Assembly: GCF_000001735.4 (NCBI RefSeq)
Contig: NC_003071.7
Location: 4,271,151 to 4,335,150, forward strand
Direction of reading: 5' to 3'
Origin: Arabidopsis thaliana
Lineage: Eukaryota > Streptophyta > Magnoliopsida > Brassicales > Brassicaceae
Length of the DNA: 64,000 nucleotides
Below the pieces are notes generated by a model, which had not been told where the DNA came from, did no database searches, and saw only the letters and a program-made list of their open reading frames with translations. Numbering within the stretch: position 1 is the stretch's first letter; each line of letters begins with the position of its first letter. Positions 1 to 10,931 of this stretch are shown here, piece by piece. A program made the position numbers and the translations under genes.

Positions 1-21
1 TTTGTTTTCCTACTGTTTCAG

Positions 22-82
22 AACTCAATTCCTTGAACGGATGCAGCCACCTGAGCTAGGTGAAGTTGTTGATGAGAACTAA
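22..82 (+). CDS. 3'-terminal exon of an unidentified plus-strand gene (partial)
   Basis: A pyrimidine-rich tract ends in a 3' splice acceptor AG at 20-21. The exon that follows stays open to TAA at 80-82. It reads TQFLERMQPPELGEVVDEN after one base that completes the previous codon. The rest of the gene lies outside the window to the left. The tail is acidic and has no motif I recognise, so no function is offered. The AT-rich sequence beyond the stop fits a 3' UTR and then intergenic DNA. Calling it an exon rests only on the acceptor and the open frame, so it could be spurious. Confidence 0.5.
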
Positions 83-1123
83 AGATTCAACACCAGACCC
101 CTATCTATCGTTTTGTTTAAAAACTTTTCTATTAAGACTTTGTTTATGTTTTTATTGACTTTCTTATGCATTATTTCTGTTAAACATTAACTTTTATTAT
201 GCTTCCTTAATTTAATGCTTACTAAATAACTATAGTTCCGTAAACTTAGATCAAATTATAACTGTTTTTAGATTGGTCAATTATTCGGTTATTTTGATTT
301 AAATTATGTTGATATTTTGTTGATTTTAACACAATGTATTTGGATTGCAAATTTTGATTACAATGTATACTAAAATATGAGTTAGATATCTATACTATTA
401 AACAAAGAAAAACAAAAACCAAACCTTAGAGTTTATTAGAAGATTTGTCCAAAGAATTATGTCCTTAAAAGTTAAAACGTTAGAGAATCTTCTAAGTTGA
501 AAACATAAATTATTTCAACTCTTATCTCTTAATCAAGCATCCTTTAGTTTGTGTTCCAATTTGCACAATAATAGAGTAGATAAACTAAATTAGAATATAT
601 ATTCTTTATATTGTGCCATAATAGAATTAAATTATAGATTCTTTTGTTAACAATATATTTTCATATATATTGTTTCCTAATTTGTAATCACTTTCATTAT
701 TAAAAATATTAAAAATATTTATTACTTATTTCTCTCCATAATTATTAACTTTTCTTAAAATTTTGTTATTAAGTGTCTCAAACATTATAGTATCCTGTGA
801 TTGTTACTAATTTATCCACGCAGTTAAGACAATTGGTATTTATATAACAACTCCAATTAATATAACGATAAAATATTTATATTATTTCCCTAAAATGTAA
901 GACCCGTCAAATTTTTAATTTTATTAATAATTGAGTTATTCAAAATATATTACAGAATCTTCAAAAATACAAAGTGACTTGAAACGTCATGACTATTATT
1001 ACTTTTTTGAAAGTTGCGTCTAACATGCTTCTACGGTGTTTTCGTCTCTCTTATATATATATCGGTATCATTAGCATCTCATAAAACGAATACAAAAAAT
1101 AACTAAGAAATTTTAGTAAAAAG
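83..1123. other. AT-rich intergenic region with a TATA-like tract
   Basis: No coding signal is visible on either strand. An uninterrupted TATATATATA tract near 1052-1062, about 65 bases before the ATG at 1124, could be the core promoter of the RPA1-like locus that follows. Confidence 0.5.
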
Positions 1124-2282
1124 ATGGAATCGTTTCATCCTCTTACACTGTTGAAACCGCCTATTACAGGATGGTGTATTCGTGTGAGAGTTGTGAGGAC
1201 ATTCTTAGTTCCGCTGGTTCCATCTTCAAAGGTTATGGGTTTGATTCTCGTCGACCAACATATAAGTTTTGACTATTTTGTAATGAAAATTTTAGGTTTG
1301 CATGTTTTAGAGTTTTGATTAGTATATTTGATCCGTAGGGTATGACTATTGAAGCTACTATTGGATACAAGATGTCGGATCACTATAAAGATTTTATTAA
1401 TGAAGGAGAATGGGTAACCATAACAAGTTTTGGAATTGTTGAGAACTCGGGTCCTGTCAGGCCAACAACTCATACCTTCAAAATTGGATTTGCTGTTGAC
1501 ACTGTTGTCAGATTAACAAGTCCGGTACCCGCTATTCCTCACTATCGTCTAGCATCCTTCTCTTCGATTATCGATGATGAAATCGATAAATGTGTTTTAG
1601 TTGGTGAGATTCTTATGAATTTGTTGTGTGCATTATTTTATATCATTCATCTTAGTATTTCATTAGTTTTGTCATTTTCAATATCAATTGTATATATTTG
1701 ACTCTGATTTATTTTAATTAATTTCTGTAATTTTTTGGAGACTTGGTGGGAGCGATCTATGATGTTGGAGAAATGATAAACACAAGACCTAAGCAAAACC
1801 ACGTCGATGATTGACGCTAACTTTCAAAATAAGTGACAATGAGTAAGTTTTCTACTTTGATAGTTTAATTTGAATTACCTAAATTAAACTGTTCTAATAC
1901 TATTTTTGATTATCTGTTTAGAAATCGTGTTTTGAAATGTCTAGCTACTAAGAATGAAGCTCTTGACTTTGATCATAATTATCGTCGATATGGTGGTGGA
2001 GTTATTGTCGCTGTTCTTGGATGGTGGAAGATTGACCATTATTTTGATGGTCCAAAGAACGTACGTGTTTGCGCCGCATGCCCGAAATCAACCGTCTTTC
2101 CGGATCCTGATTTCCCCGAGTCTAACGAGATCCATGAGATGTAAGTTTTGATATATTCTTTTATTATTACATTTCGTTATTAGTAATTGTATAAACGGAA
2201 TATAATATTACTATTGATAATTGCATGCCACATTTGTTTGTTTTGTAGGCTCCGTGATGAAGGTGCAAGGAATGGCGGTTGA
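1124..2282 (+). pseudogene. RPA1-like OB-fold protein (DUF223/RPA70-like) gene with a broken frame
   Basis: This is a five-exon locus of the Brassicaceae replication-protein-A-70-like family, whose OB folds bind single-stranded DNA. Exon 1 (1124-1279) gives LKPPITGWCIRVRVVRTF, the usual N-terminal OB strand. Exon 2 (about 1339-1600) contains INEGEWVTITSFGIVENSG and RPTTHTFKIGF, hallmarks of the family. Exon 3 (from 1741) continues in frame as DLVGAIYDVGEM but meets TGA at 1812-1814. The expected LTFKISDNE strand resumes in another frame at 1817-1842. Exon 4 (1922-2145) and exon 5 (2249-2282) then read through to TGA at 2280-2282, with clean GT/AG borders. The break looks like a small indel around 1810-1816. 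A short unrecognised intron is the alternative. The product would be short for RPA1 (one and a half OB folds), so this is probably a decayed paralogue. Confidence 0.72.
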
Positions 2283-4006
2283 ACATCGACTTAAAATTAT
2301 GTTTTTGTGTTTATCTTTATGAACTCGGTCTTATCTTATTTTTATTTCTGTATGAACAAGTTTCTATTTTTTTTTTGGTACCGGCCTAATGGTCGTTTTG
2401 TTATTTATTGTGTATGATTTTGGTTAAAAAAACTACATATTTCGAATTTAGAATACCTTCTAAAATTTGATATCTTACAATATCGCATCGCTATTATTGA
2501 CTAAATTTAATATTATTCATCCTAAAATAAATAATAATGTTACTAAATATTACGTATTATTACTTTATATCTCTAATTCAAATATTTATTTATTCGTCGT
2601 TCTCTATCAGAATTGCAAAATTAGTAAAATCTATTTATTACACAAATGGCTTATGTCTCATATAACATTAATATTTTATCAACAAATATTAGTTTCACAT
2701 TCTGTAAATATAAACATATATAAAATTAGAAAATTTCTGATTATGAGATATTGTTAAACTTCTATATTAATTACATACACGAAAACGTACAAAGCTACTA
2801 TGTGTAAACTTATATATACAAAATATACAATTACATTCCCAAACGTACATACCAACTTAGACATATTTTTTCCATGCTACAACCCGAGGAAACTACATAT
2901 ACTTAACAAAATATGGTTTGACAAGACTAAATATATTTATTTGATTCCAATAATACATGATATACAACTATATGTTTAAATATAATGAAAATGAAGTAGA
3001 GTTTCTCTCGAATACACAGAACTGAGATTTGATTATTGATTAAACAAAAGATACCGTGCGTAGTTGTTAAAGTTGAATGTAGTTGTCAAACGTAGAAATG
3101 TTGTCTTCTATAAATAGTAATATACAAATATCACTAACCATAATATTCCAAATTTCATAAATTTAAAGTATACAAAACTGAATACAATGATAGATATATA
3201 TAATACTTTTTAATTTATTAAACATTCTAGGTGAAACATCCTATTATAACACTATTTTATAATCCGACTAATAGTGTTTTAATATTACCTTTTTGTCAAT
3301 TTTATAAAGAGGCTGTGAAGAAGAGATGACATGTAACCAAGAAACCTTACTCACAATCAAACGTAGAGAAACCCGAGATTTATAATGCAACAAGAGAAGA
3401 TATACTAAGGTTGATTTTCTTTGTCCAAAACAATCAATCTATATAAACCTGAATTTTGATTTACTCAAAATAAATTTGATATTTTTTAAGTGAGATTAAG
3501 AAGAAATTTAATATTTTTGATATTTGCATGAAAGCCATAGATGATAGATATAGCTATTTATATTTAAATATCAGTTTGGGTTTATAAAAATATTTAAATT
3601 TTACGATTAAAAGAGGTAAAATACCGGTTTGGGTTTACAAAAGATAATTAGGGATTAGATATTATAATTAAAGGAGATTAGATATCAGTTTGGATTTATA
3701 AAATACTGGTTAGAGATTAAATTTAATATTTAAATGAGTTTAATTTTTTAATTATATGGCAGATTCTGATTGATTAAAATAAAAAGAAATCCTAGGGGTG
3801 AATCCAAGTATTTTAAACTTTCATCCAAAAAAAAAAACAAATTAACTGCTCATAATTATTTTCAAATTCTAAACTTTTTTATTTCCTTTTTAAATAAAAT
3901 AACTGCTCATATATAAATTTTATTTATTATTTCAGAAAAAATACTTTTTTACAAAAAGACATCAGTTTATTCATATTTATCAGCATATGAATTATGTACA
4001 ATTTGT
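2283..4006. other. AT-rich intergenic DNA with a MITE remnant
   Basis: No convincing gene is visible. Around 3535-3815 the sequence carries the internal motif 'GGTTTGGGTTTATAAAA' several times and ends in 'CCTAGGGGTGAATCCAAG'. These match the interior and terminus of the MITE family seen at 30.2, 37.7 and 38.4 kb, so this is a degraded copy. Nearby, AACACTAT and ATAGTGTT (3250-3280) form a small inverted repeat. Confidence 0.55.
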
Positions 4007-4475
4007 TTAACCAAAACTTTGATAAATAATATAAAAAGAAAGCTGAAATCCCAACATCAGCACTACTTCAAACTGGGATTTCAGCTTTCCATAAGCGTTG
4101 CTGAAGGATTTTCCTTTCTTCTTAAGAAATAACTCTTCAGCCATATTTGTACTTATTTTTAAATAAGTAGTGATTGTATCTATAACATCACTACTCTCTA
4201 ATCCATATACATGTACCAGTTGAGCATTTAATAAATAACAAATTGAGCATTTGATAAATAACAATCGGGTAATGAAGTAAAGTTATAAGCATGTCTGTCG
4301 TTGATTGAGAGTTCTGTAATATACATGACATCTTCTAGGCCAAAATCAACTTTGAAATTCTTGAAGCAAAAAGCAGACTTCTTAGAATCATAATACTGCA
4401 TCAAGGCAAAAACAAGCGGCATATTTTGCGGCTTAGCACTAGTTTCTTTAGTCTCCAAGAAAAACTTGAAGCAAG
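4007..4475 (-). pseudogene. Unidentified minus-strand coding-like segment, interrupted by the copia insertion
   Basis: Reading the minus strand from 4475, an open frame gives FFLETKETSAKP, then FKNFKVDFGLEDVMYITEL, and stops near 4228. A second short frame covers 4007-4264. The 'F.VDFGLEDVMYIT.LSI' pattern is reminiscent of plant mobile domain/aminotransferase-like proteins, where a similar stretch precedes 'GL.I.G', but I cannot confirm the family. The same frame continues without a stop on the other side of the copia element (minus strand, about 10996 to 10937). The insertion therefore split one open frame at the GCAAG duplication. The segment may be a host gene or part of an older transposon. 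Confidence 0.4.
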
Positions 4476-5083
4476 TAAAGGGTATAGAGATCAACACAAC
4501 ACAGAGAATTGCTTATAACTATATTTTTATTGATAACAAGTTGTTTACAAATGTTATCTTGGAGATTACTTGATCTATTCTACCCAAAAGATCAAACCCG
4601 ACTAAGAATATCTAAGTCTAATTCTCTTCTCTGTTTCTTATCACTCTCACGTGAAGACAAAGAGAATTACACACTCACCTTCAAACTTTTGCAATGCTCT
4701 GAAGTTTTTCAATCGTATCGTAGTATTCTAGAGTGCTCAAAACGCCTCACGCTAAACTCTAGAATACTTATACCTACTCTCCAGAACCCTAAACCTAGGA
4801 TCTCCGAGAATCTCATTTTAAGGAATCTTTCTTGTTTTCTTCAAGCTTATTCCTTCCTAAATCTTCGAGATGATATCTTCAATATCTTCTTGGTAATTCT
4901 TGTCTTTGACACCACGCCAAGTCAGCTTTCATCCTTGGCTCTCCACATCATCCGCCTTAGCTTGCCACGTTTGCTCTCGCATCCATGTCTGCAAATCAAG
5001 CGTCTGATGAAACCCGATGCAGCGTCCTGAAATCCATCAACGCTCAGATCGCCATCAGCTGATTGATTGACTCCGCATCTTCA
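4476..5083 (-). repeat. Copia 3' LTR (608 bp)
   Basis: Pairs with 10346-10931. On the minus strand it starts TGAAGATGC and ends CCCTTTA. The main difference from the 5' LTR is about 22 extra bases near 4930-4955. Otherwise only scattered substitutions are seen, which points to a fairly recent insertion. Confidence 0.9.
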
Positions 5084-5097
5084 ATCTCCCCCTTTTT
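5084..5097 (-). other. Polypurine tract adjoining the copia 3' LTR
   Basis: On the minus strand AAAAAGGGGGAGAT directly precedes the 3' LTR, the expected place for plus-strand priming. Further GGGGGAG tracts occur at 5345-5352, 5361-5370 and 5396-5406. Confidence 0.75.
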
Positions 5098-5443
5098 GAC
5101 TGAGTTTGATACTCAAGCACTCCTTTATTGATATAACCTGAAACTCAAATCGGAGACATAACACACATACTCTAGAAACATCATCTAGCATAAATGATTA
5201 GTCTGAAAGTAAACATTGTGTTAAAAATATTACAGACCCATGTTTACGATGATATAATCATCGGTTTAAACAAAAACACAAAAGAAACTGTTTTGGTCTG
5301 AAATACAATGAAGCTTATAACAATTAAAAACTTAAACAACACAGCTCCCCCACAACTTAATCTCCCCCAGCATCAACGGAGTCCGAAGGGGCCTTATCTC
5401 CCCCTGCTTGAGCACAGAACTTAGTCAAAAATCAAATACTCAA

Positions 5444-6301
5444 TCAAAGAAATGTAATATACAATCGATCAGGCTGAGCATACCCAGCGTTGGATGTGGG
5501 AGACGAATTTGAGCAGCAGAGTTTAAACAGTTCCAAACTCGTAGGTGTAAAGGCACTCACCTGAAGCTTGCTCAGAACACTGACTTTCCCACCAGTGAGA
5601 AATTCAGCCACTTGTTCATCAACCAGACCAGCGATATCCATCCGCTGCTGTCTAGCATCAACAGAAGGGAGACCATACATCTCGTTGATCTTCCCAGGTG
5701 AGAGCTCATACTCCCGATTGCGCACCAAGACTTTGACCATATACGTGTCTACCTTCATAGTGGGCAGATTAGCCCAGAACTCAAACACTAGATTCTGAGT
5801 GAACGGGTTGAACTTAGTAACCGTTCGAATCAGTCCTGCCTGCTTTATAAACTCCCTAGCTGCCTCATTTGTCTTCCTAGACAGTTCTACTTCCTCAATG
5901 AAATTTCGTTGAGAGAATTGAGCATACCTCTTTTCAGCCTCCGTAGAGACAAATCGAATTCCATCGAAGGAAGATGAACCGGTAACTCCCTTTCCCTGCT
6001 TCATCCTTTTGATGCGTGGATCCGCAGCAGATGACTTCCTCTTGCGCAATCGAGATGCAACAGAGGGTTGCGAGGGGGTAGCCTCAGGATCCTTCGGTTT
6101 AGGGTTCTGAACACTGTCGATTGAAGGCAGAGTCTCATCCTCAACCTCGATGATGAGTGGAGGCGATGGGTCTTTGACGAGAACTAGAGCCCAATCAGGG
6201 TTGGGTTCAGTGAGTGCTTCATCGGATTTCACCTCTTGACATTCTGTTGCAGTCGGCCGTGAAATCTCTGGCAACGAATCACTAGATTGTGCACCGAACA
6301 T
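5444..6301 (-). CDS. Extra ORF downstream of copia pol, putative plant transposon protein domain-like (285 aa)
   Basis: This is the longest uninterrupted frame in the element, starting at ATG 6301 and stopping at 5444. It sits between RNase H and the 3' LTR, on the same strand as gag-pol, where Sireviruses carry an env-like ORF. The first 115 residues are acidic and proline-rich. A basic stretch RLRKRKSSAADPRIKRMKQG (about residues 83-102) could be a nuclear localisation signal. The second half contains LVFEFWANLP and KINEMYGLPS, which resemble the pattern of the 'putative plant transposon protein' domain (Pfam PF20167, recalled not searched). No transmembrane segment is evident, so a true envelope protein is unlikely. 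A frame at 6282-6554 overlaps the start and may be an upstream part. Its integrity contrasts with the decayed gag-pol. Confidence 0.6.
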   Translation of the reverse strand: MFGAQSSDSLPEISRPTATECQEVKSDEALTEPNPDWALVLVKDPSPPLIIEVEDETLPSIDSVQNPKPKDPEATPSQPSVASRLRKRKSSAADPRIKRMKQGKGVTGSSSFDGIRFVSTEAEKRYAQFSQRNFIEEVELSRKTNEAAREFIKQAGLIRTVTKFNPFTQNLVFEFWANLPTMKVDTYMVKVLVRNREYELSPGKINEMYGLPSVDARQQRMDIAGLVDEQVAEFLTGGKVSVLSKLQVSAFTPTSLELFKLCCSNSSPTSNAGYAQPDRLYITFL

Positions 6302-6554
6302 GTCTGCAGAAGATGCGGACTCGGCTTTCTATTGAACCAGGCGTTGCAGACCGGAGAGAAGTGATTTCATGCTCGATCTCACTCGAAATTGCGTTGAACA
6401 CAGGGGATTGCCTTCTCGACTTCCAAATAAGAAATTGATTTGACTCCTCAAACCCTAACTCCTCTTTTTCCCTCCAATACTCGAGCACTCCTCCTTGAAA
6501 TTCTGTGGGCTTGAAACAGGCTTGGGCCCAAACTGTTTTAATATTCTGAAACAC
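6282..6554 (-). pseudogene. Short frame overlapping the start of the extra copia ORF
   Basis: A 90-codon frame, same strand as the element, overlaps the first 20 bases of the 285-aa ORF in another phase. It includes FQGGVLEYWREKEELGFEE and IESRVRIFCRHVRC and resembles no family I know. It could be an N-terminal portion of the extra ORF separated by a frameshift, or simple leader sequence. Nothing like a start context decides between these, and the call is weak. Confidence 0.25.
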
Positions 6555-7266
6555 TTAACAAACACATAAGTGCTTCTTTGCCAAGAGAATTTTCAATCAA
6601 ACACGTGATTAAATTTCAAACACATTCAGAGCAACATTGAACATTTTATAGCCTGAACTAGTTTAGTGACCTAAACAGCTAATTGACACATGAGGGTAAA
6701 AGCTTTCCAACACTGATTTCAAAGTTTACCTCTTCCTAGTACTTGAAAATGTGCTTTGTGCCAATCAGGTGTTCACGACTTCCGCATGAAACTGTCATAA
6801 CCAATCAGATCGTTGATGAATCAGCTCATTATTCAGTGGCTAGTCTTTCACACTGTCATGCCTTTAGCTCTCATGAATCAGATCAACGTGTAACAGGCAG
6901 CTGGAATGTCCTTTGAAGATAGTTTGACTAAACAGGGGCGTGATGATATGAATTCTTTTGAATTACTCCCTTATTTTGTTATATCAGCAATATCACTTGA
7001 CTTCTCAATTGCTTGATATTCGAACCTGGTGAACTTGATACACATTTTTTTTTTTTTTTGTGTACCAAGTTCATTCAGTTTGTTGATCTTCTCAGCTCTT
7101 TAACCTCCTGTTAGACGACAACTTTTTACGTCTGATTTGAACCGGCATGACATGCAACTATTTTCCACATGACTTTGCTAAGTGCTGATCCTCTATGCAT
7201 CTTTGGATTTCCATGACTTGTTCTTGCTTCAGGTCCCTATTCTAGATCAGCACAACTCAAACACAA
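6555..7266. other. Copia internal spacer between RNase H and the extra ORF
   Basis: No coding frame is visible. A T-run at 7046-7060 and AT-rich DNA are the only features. Confidence 0.4.
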
Positions 7267-8375
7267 TTATAGTTCAAACATTCCAATGAACATTCGTAGA
7301 GTACATAATTTGTTAGACATCAGAGGTTTGATAAACACATCAGCTAGTTGAGCTTTAGTACCCACATGTTCAATTGCTATTAGTTTCTCCTTAACCAATT
7401 CATGAATATAGTTATGTTTATGATCTATGTGCATTGTACGAGACTTCCTAGCAGGTTCTTGGAAACAATGTATAGCACTATGATTATTGCAATACAGTAC
7501 TGGAAAATCAGAGATCATACCACACTCCTCTATGAGCTGTTTCAGTCGTACAAGTTGAGAACTCGAACTCTCCAAAGAACTTAGCTCTGCTTCAGCAGTT
7601 GATAGAAGCTGACTGTTCTGCTTCATGCTCTTCCAAGACACCATGTTGTTTCCAACAAAATAGCATCCTCTAAGTGATCCCCGTATGTCATCCAAAGATC
7701 AAGCCCAATCCGCAGCACAATATCCCTTCAGTCTATTGTCAGTGTCCTTGGTGTAGTACAGCTCGAAAGTTGGTATACCATTCACATACTTGAGAATTCT
7801 TCTTACAGCTGACAAGTGCGACATCTTGGGGTTGACTTGATACTGAGCACACACATTCACTGCATGACAGATATCTGGTCTACTCACAGTCAAGTACTGA
7901 AGACTCTCGATCATCCCCTGATACATACTAACATTTACATCTCCTCCTCTCTCATCTGCAGTAAGTCTTGTCGAGATCTTCATCGGTGTTGTGACAATCT
8001 CTTGTGCATCCAGTTTGAACTTCTCAATCATTGTTCTTGCGTATATATTCTGCGACATAGATATGCCCTCATCAGTTTGCTTAATCTGTATGCCCTGCAT
8101 GTACCTCAGAACTCCGTACATACTTACTTCAAACTCTCTGGTAATAAGTTCAACAAAAGCTTGTACAAGTGTTTGATTTGTCGAGCCATACAACACATTT
8201 TCTCCGGAAGCTGCTTTAAGCAGTAGACAACTGTTTTCAATCTATGAGCCGAGTATGGATGTCCCGGAACACCGAATGCTCTTGGGTGACTCTCAAACCA
8301 TTCCCTCTGGGGTTCACTACTCAAGATCCCTTTCTGGAGTACCATCTGATAAACATAGAACTGTGTTGCACACAC
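7267..8375 (-). pseudogene. Copia reverse transcriptase remnant and RNase H
   Basis: Read on the minus strand, 8375-8124 contains HRLKTVVYCLKQLPEKM, matching the copia RT block usually seen as 'L.KALYGLKQAPRAW'. The following frame (8196-7699) begins YGSTNQTLVQAF, a block that normally lies just after the catalytic YVDD. About 70 residues including YVDD are therefore missing. It continues with RYMQGIQI, PDICHAVNVCAQYQ and GYCAADWA. The last frame (7695-7267) carries the RNase H end: WKSMKQNSQLLSTAEAELSS and YCNNHSAIHCFQEP with HIDHKHNYI. Several frame changes and the lost catalytic centre make it inactive. Confidence 0.85.
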
Positions 8376-8582
8376 ACATCCTAGCAGAAACCTGATAGAT
8401 TCACATCAAGCAAGATGTGTATCAATCTTTGACTCGTCTTCCATCCGAATATAGCCCTGAGCCAACAGCAGATGTCTAAGACGGATTGCAACACCGGCTT
8501 CATCAATGATCTGATTGCAGATATCAGATCCCAATAGCTTGACAGACTTAAGTAAGTTCAGTTCCCACTCCATTGCATCTTC

Positions 8583-9319
8583 CTAATTGTTAACACACGA
8601 AGAATCCAAGATCACTCTTCCCCCTTGAATCTCATTCATGACACTAGTGTTAATGAGATTCCACACTGTATTGGTTGTGAGATGACGTGAACCGTGTGTT
8701 TGAGGAACTGGAACTGAGATTGCTTGTTTCCTGAGATCAGCTGACCTTCCCACCAACCACCTGAGACAAGTAAGCCATACAGACTGGTCAGATACCAAGC
8801 TAAACAATTGCATACCTTGTTGATTGTGAACTTGAATGGAGCCTGCCAGCTCATTGTGTATATGGTAAACTCCTGAACCGAACTCATGGCTTCACCCATA
8901 TGATCAGATTCTAGCAGAGACACTAGCGATTGATCTTCTGAAGTAGATTGATCGATCTGTGATGCAGTGTAGCATGACTCTTCTGGATTCCACATGTAAC
9001 AGTTATTTGCAGCACGGTGTCCTTCCATCTTTACAAATCCATGTTTGTCAAAGGCTTTGCATTCCGTTTGTGTAAAGAAAACACTCAAACCATCGTCACA
9101 CAGTTGACTGATACTGATCAGATTTGCCTTAAGTCCATCAACATGATATACATCGGTTAGATGAGGCAAGGCTTGTCCGGAAGTATATCCCTTTCCTTTG
9201 ATCAAGGCATGACCTCCATCTCCAAATCTGACTTTCCTAGATGGCACATCCTTATATCCAGCAAGATTGTCTAGTGTTCCAGTCATGTGTCTGGAGCATC
9301 CACTATCAAAGCACCACAT
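8583..9319 (-). pseudogene. Copia aspartic protease with an integrase-region remnant
   Basis: Minus strand from 9319: WCFDSGCSRHMTG is the copia protease active-site block (DSG with the conserved S.HMTG neighbourhood). VRFGDGGHALIKGKGY and VYHVDGLKANLISISQLCDD follow, all standard for the protease-integrase junction. The frame runs to 8636 but loses similarity after about residue 110, where the integrase HHCC and DDE blocks should be. None is visible before the RT remnant at 8375, so integrase is essentially deleted. In a complete element this region would process gag-pol and integrate the cDNA. Confidence 0.82.
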
Positions 9320-9364
9320 CAGATCCTTGAGTTCTGCATTCGCTGATGTTTGAGTAACATGACA

Positions 9365-10277
9365 CTATAGATGTTCTTTCTTGACATACACTTGTCTGAC
9401 TCGTCGTCCTTGAGCACCCACTTGATAATTCCTCCTAGTCTGAACAACATGTTTCAAGTAGTTGTAGCAGTCTGCTTTGTAGTGACTCAGACCTCCACAG
9501 TACCAGCATCCTGTTCTCTTGCTTCTGAACTCAGGTTTGAAGTAAGTTTGTCTCAAGTTGTAAGCCTGAGATGCTCGTTTAGGCTTAGAGCGAAACAGAT
9601 TCCGAACAGTGGTTGTGGGTTTGACCTGAGATTTATCGTCTGAAGTGGATCCTTTGACAAACTGAGTCTCACCTTTTGTATTTCCTCCATTGTATCCAAG
9701 ACCCCACGTAACATTAGACGTTCTGCCCATGGTTAAAAGTTTATCCAAATCCTTGGTTCCGACTGCTGACCAGCTTCTTGTCCTTGTACGTTTTTCCCAA
9801 GACGACAGTTTACTAGGAAATTGAACTCAGCCGACTGCTGAATTCCTCAATCGACTCTTCATTCTCCATTGTCAAGTTTTCAAATTCAGACGCTAAAATA
9901 TCCAATCTGGTCCTCTTCACATTACTGGTTCCCTCAAAGGTTGTTTCTAGAATGTCACATGCTTCCTTTGCTGATGTGCTCCCTTGCACATGCGTGAATT
10001 GACTCATTGGCAATGATCTGAAGATGATTGACAAGGCCGTTGAGTTGTTCTTAGCAGCTGTCTTCTCTTCAGTAGTCCAATCCTTCTTAGATTTTGGTAT
10101 TTCTAACCCCTTGGCATCCATGACCATCGGAGCTTTCCATCCTTCTTCCACTGCGAACCACGCATCCATTTTAGCACTTTGGATAGCCTATCGGATAGAC
10201 ACCTTCCAGTAGCCATAATGCTCAGCATCCAACTTCAATGGCTGTTGTATTGTAACGTACTGTTGTGATTTCTCCAT
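9365..10277 (-). pseudogene. Copia gag with CCHC zinc knuckle
   Basis: A plausible start is the ATG at 10277 (MEKSQQYV), followed by the typical gag opening LKLDAEHYGYWKVSI and then an in-frame stop. The frame at 10169-9813 carries MDAWFAVEEGWKAP, LSIIFRSLPMSQF and TRLDILASEFENLTM, the gag capsid-like (UBN2-type) domain. A further frame (9748-9365) contains the knuckle CWYCGGLSHYKADC (9467-9508, CX2CX4HX4C) followed by basic residues, which in working elements packages RNA. The stop and frame change between the pieces make it defective. Confidence 0.82.
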
Positions 10278-10331
10278 TACCCTGTAGCAAGATCTCACCT
10301 GTTGAACAGATACCACTTGTGTTAGGTGTCA

Positions 10332-10343
10332 GCTCTGATACCA
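10332..10343 (-). other. Copia primer-binding site (initiator tRNA-Met type)
   Basis: On the minus strand TGGTATCAGAGC lies two bases inside the 5' LTR. It is the common plant retrotransposon primer site complementary to the 3' end of initiator methionine tRNA. Confidence 0.88.
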
Positions 10344-10345
10344 AT

Positions 10346-10931
10346 TAAAGGGTAAAGAGATCAACACAACACAGAGAATTGCTTATAACTATATTCGTAT
10401 TGATAACAAGTTGTTTACAAATGTTATCTCGGAGATTACTTGATCTATTCTACCCAAAATATCAAACCCGACTAAGAATATCTAAGTCTAATTCTCTTCT
10501 CTGTTTTTTAACACTCTCACGTGAAGACAAAGAGAATTACACACTCACCTTCAAGCTTTTGCAATGCTCTGAAGTTTTTCAATCGTATCGTAGTATTCTA
10601 GAGTGCTCAAAACGCCTCACGCTAAACTCTAGAATACATATATCTACTCTCCAGAACCCTAAACCTAGGATCTCCGAGAATCTCGTTTTAAGGAATCTTT
10701 CTTGTTTTCTTCAAGCTTAGTCCTTCCTAAATCTTCGAGATGATATCTTCCATATCTTTTTGGTAATTCTTGTCTTTGACACCACGCCAAGTCAACTTCC
10801 AGCCTTAGCTTGCCACGTTTGCTCTCGCATCCATGTCTGCAAATCAAGCGTCTGATGAAACCCGATGCAGCGTCCTGAAATTCATCAACGCTCTGATCGC
10901 CATCAGCCGATTGATTGACTCTGCATCTTCA
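10346..10931 (-). repeat. Copia 5' LTR (586 bp)
   Basis: Homologous to 4476-5083, with GCAAG immediately to its right. As the 5' LTR of a minus-strand element it would hold the promoter. No strong TATA box was identified. Confidence 0.9.

Larger units (their letters stand above)
4476..10931 (-). mobile_element. Ty1/copia LTR retrotransposon, Sirevirus-like, internally deleted
   Basis: The two LTRs (4476-5083 and 10346-10931) are nearly identical and flanked by the 5-bp target duplication GCAAG (4471-4475 and 10932-10936). All coding pieces read on the minus strand: gag with a zinc knuckle, protease, pol remnants, RNase H, then an extra ORF. The primer site TGGTATCAGAGC and the repeated polypurine tracts before the 3' LTR suit the Sirevirus lineage. 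Integrase and the RT catalytic core are missing and many stops interrupt gag-pol, so the copy is not autonomous. It landed inside a minus-strand open frame. Confidence 0.9.

Noticed and set aside
4509-5030. 173-codon plus-strand frame
   Set aside because: It lies wholly in the copia 3' LTR, is repeated partly in the other LTR (10379-10720) with differences, and has no domain.
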